NCBI RefSeq assembly: GCF_013426205.1
Contig: NC_089426.1
Location: 744,001-808,000 of the forward strand
Direction: 5' to 3'
DNA: 64,000 nt
Origin: Metarhizium brunneum
Lineage: Eukaryota > Ascomycota > Sordariomycetes > Hypocreales > Clavicipitaceae
Shown in pieces: positions 9,888-19,882 of this stretch. Every line of letters begins with the position of its first letter. The first letter of the stretch is position 1. Under the pieces are notes generated by a model. The model searched no databases, was not told the origin of the DNA, and saw only the letters and a list, made by a program, of their open reading frames with translations. The position numbers and the translations under genes are program-made.

Positions 9888-12555
9888 AAAACCTCACATC
9901 GCAGTCATTTCCAATGTTGATCATCTGGTCCAAGATGACACGCGCACTGCTGAACCAAAGATACTATTGTTGATGATGGGCCACACCAACATACGCCACA
10001 GTATCCGAGTGAGGAATCGCCCGCAGCAAGCACCAGGCATTCGATTCGTGAGTGCCATGCTCGACATGGATTTGCATAACCCTGTGGGATTGGCGGGAAT
10101 ATGCAACTAAATCGGCGCAAATTCATACTGTGGCCATGGCTATCTAGACAAAGGACTTCCCCGCTCACGGGAAATGGAAGAAGAAAGGAAAGCAAAGGAT
10201 CATCAATTTCGAGTCGTGAGCTACGTGAGGCATCGTAAGTCTAGCGAACCACTCACGCCATCAAGTGCTGTGTCGCCTGCGACATGCTTAACCGCATAAA
10301 AAGGAGAGATGGTGACGCTTAAAACGATATGCTAGTTGGATAAAACTAGGCAGTTAAGACGGAAGTAACCTGTTAGATTTGCCTGGTGGACACAAGAAAA
10401 TAGACAAAACACAATATCCCCTACTGCGCGACACCAGTACAACAATCTGTGCCAATGCCTACACACCACACCCATTCAATTTTTACAGTGACGCCCTTTG
10501 TGGTAGAGTTTGGTAGGCTCCATACATAACGTACTCCGTTCAAGTACCTATGCCCCGCGGTTGAGTTGCGCGTTAGGATGCCTGCGGATGAATGCATCCA
10601 CCACGGCACGAGCCGCGTCTCCCGTGCACTTGGCCTAAACAGGCGTAGCTTTATTGCTTGATTAACATATATATTAAAGATTCAAGGTAGGTAACAGATT
10701 ATATAACCCTCTGAAGTTAAATAATCGTACTATAAGCATAGTGCAAGTATTATATAAGCATAATATGTAGTGATATAATATCAGGCTACATTATGTAAAA
10801 ATAGGAAGAGACTAAAAAAAATACACCGTTTATGCGCATCATGACGCGCCAAACACACCAACGCAATTGGTGCTACATTGATAACTTCAGTTGATAATAA
10901 TAACGTCATTACTTTTTACGTACTATGTAATTGAGGAGGGAACTTGCTAGACTGGATTATCCACAAGCATTTTTCCCTCAACCACCTTCAGCACAAACTC
11001 GGCTTACGCCGCGCTGCCGCAGCAAAAACAACAATCAACCAGGCCTGGGCCTATTTAGAACAGTTTGAAGGGGCCTGGTGGGTGACCACAGACTCCCTTC
11101 TTTTGACGTGCCATGCCGCCGTCATCTCTGACGCCTCACTTTCTCCCCTGCCCATGTGAACATGGGAGATTCTTGACCAATATGCAGACCACGACACCCT
11201 CACGGGAGGGGACCGTTGTTTCAAGCGCCGACTGAATGGCCTTTATTCGAGCACAGCCTATCAAGTTCAGGCATTATGACAGAAGAGCCTCATTTAGCCC
11301 ACCGCGAGGACCCCAACCGCCCAAAATAGAAACGAAAAAAATCCCCATGTCTCCATGTCCTTGTTCCGCCAACAACAGCTGGGTACGGCAGTTGACCGCC
11401 CAGCCCGACACCCAACGCCTCAATCGGGGTGACAAGAATGACATTGGCGTGGGTTATTAGATCCAACCTGCCCATGTTGGTCAAGTCCATCTTCTTGGGG
11501 TCAATCCCCGCGTCGATCTCTATCAGTCGCACCGCGTCCACCTTCTGCCGTCCGAAAAGAGGCCGGGGCGACCCAAGACCCGACATGAAGTCGAGTTCAC
11601 CATCCGGAGCGAGTTTGCCATGGGTAATGCCGACGATGCTGGCCTTCATGAGTAGGGCATCGCTGCGGCTGGTCTGCACCGCTACGAGCGAGAAGCTCTT
11701 GCCCAGCCTTGGGTTCCTGCTGAGAGAAGCTCAACCTCGATATCCATTATTGTGGATGGGATGCAGAAGATGTCGGTATAATCTCAAGTGGATGTTTTTG
11801 GTATTCCAGGTAAGGTGTTCCAAGTATGAGGCCAGCTGATCGCCTTTCATGGGCCATGGGCCTGGAAGCTTCCTCTCATGCTGACCCTCAAGCTGCAGAT
11901 AAAACTTCACATGTACACTTTTGACCTGAAGCAAAGAGGCTATATACTTCGTATGTAGCCTGCTGTTATGCATTACTATCTGGCTCTGTGACTGCCAGCA
12001 CATGCAGCACACTATTGAGCCCCCCAAAAAGCTGCAGCTACCCCTGCAATGTCATATCTCCTGCGCATTTATTCACAGTACTCGATTCGCGATTTACAGA
12101 GCCTTGTGAAGGACGTTCAGGAGGGGAGGACACGTAAGGCATACGGGAATGTGTCGTATTTCTCCCCCGTTTGGAATCCGTGGGCCAAGACTGGTTAAAT
12201 GAGCTGTAATATCCCCCCTTCCCAACCTATTTTGCACACGGCGCCAGTGTCTTTCCGCTTTGGACATCTCAAGATACTCTATAAGCATTCGAGCAGCTTT
12301 CAATACTTTCTACGGGCAAGAAACCGTGTTCTGGATTTTCTGTAACTTCAGTACTAGTGCTGGGAAGTCCGGGAGCATGGCTCGCAACTCCAACGAAGCT
12401 CAACGTGTGAAGCGCAGGACTTCAAAGAGAGCAAAAGAGTAGCAATCTCGGAAAGGCGTAGAAAGGGACCCGAGACCACGTCTCAAGAGGACCAAAACCA
12501 CCTCCCTCGAATGCTTCCAAGGCCCGCCCGCCGCCTACTTCACCAAGAGCCGAGC
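9888..12555. other. Gene-poor region with AT-rich block and two weak ORFs
   Basis: Between the two broken recognition-type genes. An AT-rich stretch at about 10640-10860 contains many TATA/ATAT tracts and looks like decayed repeat DNA. Two minus-strand frames (11290-11679 and 11731-12027) encode non-repetitive, fairly protein-like sequence, for example VKFYLQLEGQHERKLPGPWP and RLGKSFSLVAVQTSRS. They are in different frames, have no clear start, and I cannot assign a family. They may be fragments of one lost gene. Confidence 0.45.
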
Positions 12556-12559
12556 AGAT

Positions 12560-15500
12560 CACACGGTTCCTAGAAAACGCTCAGGAGCTGAGCTCCGCTG
12601 ATTTTTCGGCCAGCGTAGAGGGCAAGTTCGAGGCGCTGTTCGCGGAATACAAACATCTTTTAAAAGAACCCAGTCTTGAACCAGTTGAGTAACATGGCAA
12701 ACACGTCTTGTTCGCGCTCCTGGAGAATAAGTCCATGTACGACAGCTGGTCTAGCTGGTCTAACGACCATGTTGGCATCAAGTATTTCCTCAATGCATTT
12801 TTTAAAAAGCATAATCACCTCCTTGATGCCAAGCATTGAAACTTACAATACGATCCGCTTGCTTATGCGCTTGTCTTTAAGCAACACGAGTTTGTCGACG
12901 TCGTGCTCTAGGTGGACGACCTTCAAGGTTTTTGTAAATCAAGGGGCCGGGAGGAAGATCTTCAACGGCCTCTTGCTTGTCCTCGAGCACTTGTCTCCGT
13001 CACTGCCGATCTTAACACGGAGATGCGCGGGCTACCCTGAAATCTTTTACGAACAGACCTCCGAGGACACTACTGCTGTGCACGAGGCCGTGCAGTTCAT
13101 GAGAGAAGAGGCTACGGAAGACATACTGAAGGATATTCTGAAAGAAATGCTTCCACAACAGCAAATGGCGGATGGTAGCTCAAACGGAGAGCAGTGCGAA
13201 GCAAGTGGCGAAGATCAAAGCGCACTAAGCGCTATTCTTTCTGAGAGGGGAACTAGTCTACACGATGATGATCCGAAAGACGAAGACGAAGCGTCATTAC
13301 TGCTAGTGGAGGGGTCGGAAATTGAGCTTCATGAAGAGGATGAGCCGAACACGGAGGACGACGAAATGGTGACGGAAACTCCGGCTGGGCCTCCGAAGAC
13401 ATTGCATTGACGAATCTCAACAAGTCAATCCCGGCCCTTGATTGTCGACTGCTTATCATCGAAGATGTGCGCAAAGCCTGGAAAATGGCCCTGAAAGTTA
13501 CGAATAAGGCAGGGAGAACGCCGTATTAAGAGCGAATTGAGAGGTTAAAGGAATTCCAAACCTTTAAAACACTGCTTTCACTTATCAAGAATGGTGACAC
13601 AGAAGAGGTGGAAAGAAGCTTTGCGCAAAGTAGTGGTCGCAGACACTGTAGCACGGCACATCCTAGCCTTTTGTCTTCACGAGTTTGATAACTGTGATGA
13701 TATTGTTCATTGTCTTTACCAATTGTATGACGGCATGTAGAGAAAGATCTCTGCCTGAAAAATCGATTAGCTTTATACTGACTAGACTCAGAGAAAGTCA
13801 CCTAGATTTTGATCTAGCCGGTCTTCCAAAGACTTATACATCGCGATCATTTCTCAGGAGGCTATGCACACGCATCCGCTTCGAGAGTATGTTAAAATGC
13901 ATGGCTCTACCGATGTTATCTGTTGAGCTACCAAAGACTCAGCAATTCGTCTAAGCGAGGATCACGAGGATAGCTCTGCGTAGCCCCCGACTTGCCAACA
14001 CACGCCTCGATCTAGGAAGTTTTTTCAGGAAGAGGTGAAGAGCATGACTGACTTGAGAGCCGTCGTTGCATGGTTGCGCAGAGCCAGGTAAAGAAGATCA
14101 TCAAAGTCACCGTCATGGATTACGGTGGACAGTGCCATAGTGATCCCGCCATCGAAGAGGCCGTTAGAGGTTTCGACGTCCAGGTCTGGGATTGGAGAAA
14201 GGTAGATTTGTGCAGCGGTGTACCATTTAATTGCGCGAGCTCTGTAAGAGAGATATGCCTCTATTCTTCTGGCAACGGGGCCGCCTTGATGGGTTGGTCT
14301 ATTCAATGGAATGCTTACCAGCCATCAAGGGCGAGGACGACACCGAGCTCGAGGGCGAAAGGCTATTGGCCTCGATCAATAACTTCAAGATACAACTAAA
14401 TATCATCCGTAGGGGACCAAAAGCCCTTGAGGAATACGTATTGACGTTTATCGACGGACTACAGTCAGAGCACCAGACATTCTTCCGAGCTGAGGATGCC
14501 GGGCAGCTGGCATCGGAAGGCCAGTCATTGATTCAGCGTCTAAAGACGACATGGCTATACCAGAGAAGTATCACAACAAAGGAATAGAGTGAAATTAAGG
14601 TAAAGAAATATCTGGACACAAAAGATTTCACTTATGCTTCTGACTTCCGAAGCATACCCGGGAATGAGGAAGAAGTGAGTGGCTCGCTGTTCTACCATCA
14701 GGGGACAAGCTTAACCTCAATGTAGATCGCATCCCTGGATTGGATGCCTGGATAACTTCCGCAGGTTTCTCTGTGGTTGTCGGGAAGCAAAGGTCACGCC
14801 TGTCAAGATCGCCATCATCGATGATGGCATGAGCGACCCATCCCTCCAGGGGGCAATCGCAATGGGCAAGAGCTTCTCGCACTACCCCAACTCGACCGAG
14901 TTCATGAATTCTTATTTCATTCCACCGGGCAAGTACGGAACTCAGATGGCCAAACTGATAACCCAAATCTGCCCCGATCCACGTCTCTTCATCACCAGGC
15001 TGGAGGAGCGTTTAGCTCCAGATGGCAGCGGGCGATGTATCACGGCAGAGTCTGCCGCCAAGGTAAGTGAGGTCAGGTCACTCCCTACCGAGCCTCCTTG
15101 CTAAATAACCGACAGACAGTGATATGGGCGGTTGATTGCAAGGTGGACATAATATCGATGAGGTGGACGATAGAAAACGGGACCACAAACAGCGAGGACA
15201 TCGAAGCGCTTCGCAAGGCCGTAAAAAAAGCCCACAAACAAAATATTCCCATGTTCTGCTCGACGAGCGACTCGGGTGGCAGCCAGTACGACCGCTCGTT
15301 CCCTTGCCAATGGTCAAACGAGTGCACGCGGATTGGCGGCGCCTCTCACCGGGAGATGAGCTTGCCCGGGTGAACGAGAAGCCTGTCCAGTTCCTCTTGC
15401 CGGGTAAACGGATCCCCATCAAAAACGGTGACGGCAAAGCTCATTCATACGAATGGTAGCTCGCTGGCTGCCGCTTGTGCCTCTGGGCTTGCCGGCTTGT

Positions 15501-15760
15501 TGCTCCATTGCGAGCGGTTGCTGGGGTGGAAAGTCATTGTGAACAAGGAGAAGATGGACAACGTCTTCAAGGTCCTCGCCCAATGGGGCCGGTTTCCCCA
15601 CGTACGGCCCTACTTCGATAAACACTTCAAAAAGCTCTACGGTGACGAAATCGGGGATAAAACGACCCTTGTGGATATTCCCAAGCTACACTGGGATCAT
15701 GAGACGAGAAAAGGACTGGAAAATCTCATGGCTGCATTAACGACTCACATATCAGCTTAG
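12560..15760 (+). pseudogene. Subtilisin (peptidase S8) domain protein, NLR-associated type, decayed
   Basis: The central region about 14070-14590 matches the linker found before S8 domains in large fungal proteins (KVTVMDYGG, DPAIEEAVRGFDVQVWDWRK, LYSSGNGAAL). The S8 domain spans about 14750-15760. The catalytic Asp lies in KIAIIDDGMSD. The His position reads KYGTQMAKLI at 14934-14936, where the family has HGT. The Asn/Ser part is CSTSDSGG, then NGSSLAAACASGLAG with the Ser kept. An intron at 15063-15115 (GTAAGT, TGCTAAATAACC branch) joins ITAESAAK to TVIWAVDCKV. Between about 13400 and 14300 the frame is hit by many stops and shifts. A frame change near 14295 and two compensating shifts near 15360 and 15440 break the rest. 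The N-terminal part (from about 12560) ends in an acidic Glu-rich stretch. It is clearly non-functional as written. Confidence 0.75.
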
Positions 15761-15800
15761 CAAGTCGGGGGTTGACGAATAATACTAAGTTCGCGGGGAC

Positions 15801-16085
15801 TTGGAATTTCCACCGACGTCTCCAAGAAGAGAATTGATGTCAATACCTCTAATAAAGCCCATTCTTTTCAAGAGCGATTTTGTCTTGGTCATCCAGATGA
15901 ATGAGCACTCCCGCGCCGTCGTCGCGCCCGCCATTGATATGAGCCACGAGGCACTTATGGTCAGCCTTCGCCTAAACGACATTTTCAAAAGCGAGATCCG
16001 CTCGCGCTTGTTTCAGGGCGTCCTCTACCAGTCTGCGTCGATGTGTGTGATGGACGGTGCATGTTGTCGACGGTGGCGAAATTAA
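15801..16085 (+). CDS. Hypothetical small ORF, 94 aa
   Basis: An ATG-initiated open frame just after the S8 relic, with an amphipathic, protein-like middle (SIPLIKPILFKSDFVLVIQM). No family is recognised. It could be a remnant of another accessory gene or chance. No splice sites support an extension. Confidence 0.25.
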   Translation: MEFPPTSPRRELMSIPLIKPILFKSDFVLVIQMNEHSRAVVAPAIDMSHEALMVSLRLNDIFKSEIRSRLFQGVLYQSASMCVMDGACCRRWRN

Positions 16086-16163
16086 GCCCTGTTAAGCAGC
16101 GCATAGGTCCTGGTAGGATTTAAGTATAATAATAGCGCTAAATTTCCCAACAAAACAAAACCA

Positions 16164-16259
16164 TCCGGTATGGTGTAGTGGCTAACATCGCTCGCTCTCA
16201 TATATCATTATAAAGTATTTGTTACCGAGCAGCCCTGGGTTCGATTCCCAGTACCGGAG
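16164..16259 (+). tRNA. tRNA-Glu (anticodon CTC) with 24-nt intron
   Basis: The acceptor stem TCCGGTA pairs with TACCGGA (16252-16258), with discriminator G at 16259. The D arm is GGTGTAGTGGCTAACAT. The anticodon stem GCTCG (16190-16194) pairs with CGAGC (16226-16230). The anticodon is CTC at 16197-16199, with A at position 37. The AT-rich intron 16201-16224 follows position 37, the standard place for nuclear tRNA introns. The T arm is CTGGG-TTCGATT-CCCAG. D arm and acceptor match the fungal tRNA-Glu pattern. The mature length is 72 nt before CCA. The intron interrupts an A/B-box Pol III gene and would need the tRNA splicing endonuclease. Confidence 0.93.
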
Positions 16260-16262
16260 AAT

Positions 16263-16272
16263 TTCTTTTTTT
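16263..16272 (+). terminator. Pol III oligo-T terminator
   Basis: A T-rich run (TTTCTTTTTTTTT-like) begins a few bases after the tRNA 3' end, as expected for RNA polymerase III termination. Confidence 0.8.
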
Positions 16273-16515
16273 TTCATCTCTTTTTTTCTACGATTCCCCT
16301 GTTCGTTCCCCTTCCTTCAACGGGCAGCAGCCAGCCGCTTTTCTTTTTTTATCCTTGTCAATCGAAGCGGCTCGCTACTCACCTGCTGCATTTACCCGGA
16401 CGGCTGCACTGCCTCTGGAACCAGGGGACTCGATTCCGTTCCCATCTGTTCAGCCTCATCAACAAGTCCACTCGAGAAGGTCATCATCACTGTTACTCGT
16501 TCATTTTGTAGAGTC

Positions 16516-17206
16516 TCAAAAATCCTGCACCCCAGTCTCGCCCGCCGCGCCCCTATCCCCAACCCAGCTCGGCTCCTCGTCATCAAACCACCGATCCTCC
16601 TCGTCCCGCCGCAACACCACATCAAGCTCCTCATTGCCATCTACCTTGGCGTAGTCAAAATCCTCATCCCCGCCGCGTATAAACCGCTCCCGTAGAAACT
16701 CTCTCCACAACTCGGAACCCTGCTCCTTGGTGCTCGCCTCCCCGTCCCAGGGGTTGTCTATATCCGACGCAGCGTGCCACCTGTGCCTGGCCGGCGACAA
16801 ATCCTCCCTCTGCTCGCCCGCGGCCTCGGTGGCGAGCGCGGAGAGACGAGTCTCCCCGCGGGCAAGGTCTGCTTCGAGCACGCGTCCGTAGCCCTTGGCT
16901 TGACCTTCTTGCTGGCGCTCCGACAAGGTCTGGTGCCGCTTGATGAGGCGCTCGTACAGAACCGGGTCTACGGGTTGGGGGGATTAGCCATGGATCTGTT
17001 TTTTTTCCTAGACGTGAATAGCGGTGGCTAGGGCTCTGCTACGTGCCTGCGAGCTCGTGGTCCAGGCTGTCGAAATAGCCTGGGTGCCGCTTCAGATACT
17101 CGCGCCGTCGGTTCTGCGCCTGGATCTGAGCCGTCTTTGCTGGCGATTTAGCCGGACGGGGAACCTGTTTATCATACAGGTCGTCAACACGAGTCGGGTG
17201 GCTCAT
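16516..17206 (-). CDS. CCDC97-like protein, 203 aa
   Basis: Exons are 17206-17047 and 16967-16516 (612 nt in total, in frame). The start is ATG at 17206 (MSHPTRVDDLYDKQ). Residues about 25-50 are basic (NRRREYLKRHPGYFDS). The second exon opens DPVLYERLIKRHQTLSERQQ. The C-terminal part has the family signature: LWREFLRERFIRGGDEDFDY followed by an acidic tail, DEEDRWFDDEEP. This matches the CCDC97 / DUF2052 family, linked in other eukaryotes to U2 snRNP/SF3B. The only junction that keeps the frame uses a GC donor (CAG|GCACGT) with a TAG acceptor at 16968-16970. The nearest GT donor shifts the frame. It is transcribed the same way as the upstream methyltransferase, with about 350 bp between them. 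Confidence 0.8.
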
Positions 17207-17556
17207 TGTCGCAGGGGCCAGACGATGGCCGTGAATAAAGCATAAATCTAGTATCAAGGAATGAATCAGGCGGCCGGTTCTATATTCTCAGAAACTTGTT
17301 CCAGGCGTGTATGGTGGTGAATGAGATGACCCAGGTTATTTTGTATAGGTTAGTTGGTGGGGCGCCTTTTGGACTCGAAGGTGAGCTGAACTCTCTCTTT
17401 TTCAACCACACCTTCGCTCGCACAGCAACAAAGCCAGTAAAAATAATGGTAATAATGCGTTTATAGCCAGGGAATATTCTAGAGCTCATTTCTAAACACG
17501 TCGACAATCTGTTCGTGTCCCCGTCCAGGCCAGCATCACAACACCGCTACGAGAGC

Positions 17557-18481
17557 TCAGTCCAGCAACCTGCCCAGACCGAGCCCGTCAAAAACCGGCA
17601 GCAGCATGGCCTCAATACGCGGGTGACCATGCATCATCTTGTTGAACTCGTCCAAAAAGGCAATATTATTCCAGTCCCAGTTGATGGTGTGGCGAGGGAC
17701 CGTCTTTGTAGCCGGGTTATCGTCCGACTCGTCCGCAACCAGGCCGCAACGAAGGGCGTTGTCGCCAATGATCAAACCACCAGGGCGCAGTAGCCTGTTG
17801 GCCTGCCCGGGCTGGGATTGGTCGAGGATGATCTTCAGATACGCGGGGTAGCCGGACTTTTGCGCATCGATGAAGATGATATCATAGGGCTCTGGGGGTT
17901 CAAGCCTGGCCAGACTGCCGGTATACTGCGTCAGTGAAATCCCGCATCGGGCGACGAGGGGCGGGCGCGAGAAACCGGGTTTCCGACCTACGTGTGCAAG
18001 GCATCGCCCGTGACGACCTCGGCGTTGTTCCAGCCGAACCTGCTGAGCTGGTCTCGGGCCATCTGTGCAAACTCGGGGGACTTCTCGAGGCCGGTGACGC
18101 TGCCGTCCTTGCCAACGGCGTTGGCCCAAGTGGCGACGGAGAAACCTACAAATGTGCCAATCTCAAGGACTGGAGGGGAAAGTTATAGTGAGTAACTCGA
18201 TGTAAAAGGATGGACCAAACAAGAAGAAGAAGAAGAAGAAGGATATAAACAGATGCCGGTGGGTTCGTACCTCTCTTGGCATTCACCATTCGTGCCATCC
18301 ACGACAACATTCTCGCCTCGAGCAGGGAAATGGTGAAGTGGGAGTGTTCTTGACTGCGCAACACCCATTCATGGTACTTGACAAGGCCTTCGGGAAGAGG
18401 GACTGAGTGCTGGTCCGAGTACTCACTGACCTTGCGGCCAACTATATCGTTGGGATACAGCGTCGTGCAGTTTTCTATCAT
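17557..18481 (-). CDS. Class I SAM-dependent O-methyltransferase (family 3, CCoAOMT-like), 248 aa
   Basis: Three exons, 18481-18271, 18169-17992 and 17914-17557 (747 nt, in frame). Motif I is VLEIGTFVGFSV, coded from the start of exon 2. The metal/SAM acidic site is IIFIDAQKSGYPAYL. The second metal site is GGLIIGDNALRCG. These are the hallmarks of the cation-dependent O-methyltransferase family (methyl transfer from SAM to catechol-like or caffeoyl-type hydroxyls). The length is typical. The acceptor for exon 3 must be the second AG (CGGCAG|TCTGG); the first (GACGCAG) breaks the frame. Intron 1 contains a (GAA)n microsatellite near 18218-18240. There is no biosynthetic cluster around it, so the substrate is unknown. 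Confidence 0.9.
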
Positions 18482-19882
18482 GGTTGTTTCGAGCTACCAG
18501 CCTGAATGATGCTAGTAGATGGCAGTGACTGCGATAGTTGGGCAGTTTAAGTACTCGATTCGCCCTCGTGGTTACATGATGTCGTGTGACCTATGTCGCG
18601 CCATGGCACACTATGCGAAGTGAACAATCCTGCAAGTCTTGTTGGTTATGAAAACGGCTGGTTCGAGCGAGTGCCTCACTCGTTTCGTTTGGTGTGACAA
18701 GAATTGCTGGTATATGGAAACCGTGCTACGTCTGCTGGACGAAAACGGGCACGAAAGCCTTGTTTGCCGCAACTTGAAGGCCTCCAATCTTGGTCTGACG
18801 CGCGTTCGCTGGTACCCTTTGGCCGGGTGGCGTTGGGTAATTCATCGTCGACAAACAGCCAGACTGGAAGAATGGCGATGTCGTGCCATTACGGGCCAAC
18901 ATTTGTGGCCATGGCATATTTGTGCGACATCGTCGTCTGCAATTGCATGTCGATGGTCCAGCAAATGATTTACGGAGAACAAACAAACCAAGACAAGTTT
19001 CAAAGTTTCTCGAACAACTCGGGGCAATCAAGCATCGTAGCCGTGAACAAGGTGCCGACAACATGAGGCATCGCGGCATCTTGGCTCACGGGCCACGGCT
19101 GCCGGCATCATCTGCATCATCCAACTACGCCACAAACACAGGCTGTGTCGCGCTGTGTCGCCGAACGCACATGGTGAAGGTGTCACTGTGCCACCCACGG
19201 TTTGTCCAACGCAGAAAGAATCAGTCGAGGGCCGAGGCCATTGTCCGACAAGAACCAGGGGTCCCCTGGGCGTGGGAGAAGCTGACCACAGCCCTCGTAT
19301 GGTTGTGCCCACCACGACAGCCGCATGCTGCATCATGACCGACCTGGCCAGACTTCAAGAGGAGCTGAACAAGGCTGTAACGGTCCGCGATGCCACCGAT
19401 GGCTATGTTTGACGGAAACGGCAGATGCGGCCAGGGACCCGGTCATGGTGGCTGTCAAAAGCAGCTAATGAGAGTTTGTCAAAGTCTATCTCGTAAATTA
19501 CAGTAGCATTGGGCGAATGCATGAATTGAGTGCCGACGGACCACACACTGGAGTCAATCCCGCTCCAGCCCCGGGTTGGCGTATTGTTTTTATGCCAATC
19601 AGTTCTGTGATTCAGCCATCGGGTTCAAGTTGGGCAGCTCTCTTCCACGCGGCCAGCTTTTGCTTTCGCATTTATTATTTCTTCCACGTCTGCTCTCGCG
19701 CGCCTGGCAATGCGGGACTTCTCTGCCTTCCTTCATCGACACGGAGCACCATGAGCTTGATGATTGAGACAAAAGGTTGAGCGCAACACCGGGTCTTCTC
19801 CCCCTTTTGCCCCTCGGCAACCTCTCCGTCCAGCCATCTGCTCCGTACCGATGAGCCATCGCTGGCAGACACGAGCGAGCTG
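18482..19882. other. Intergenic region between OMT and SSK1
   Basis: About 1.4 kb between divergent genes. Overlapping short frames exist on both strands, but none has domain-like sequence. It probably holds both promoters and a long SSK1 5' leader. Confidence 0.5.

Noticed and set aside
17557..18481. O-methyltransferase as part of a biosynthetic gene cluster
   Set aside because: Neighbours are a CCDC97-like protein and SSK1. No backbone enzyme, transporter or pathway regulator is nearby.
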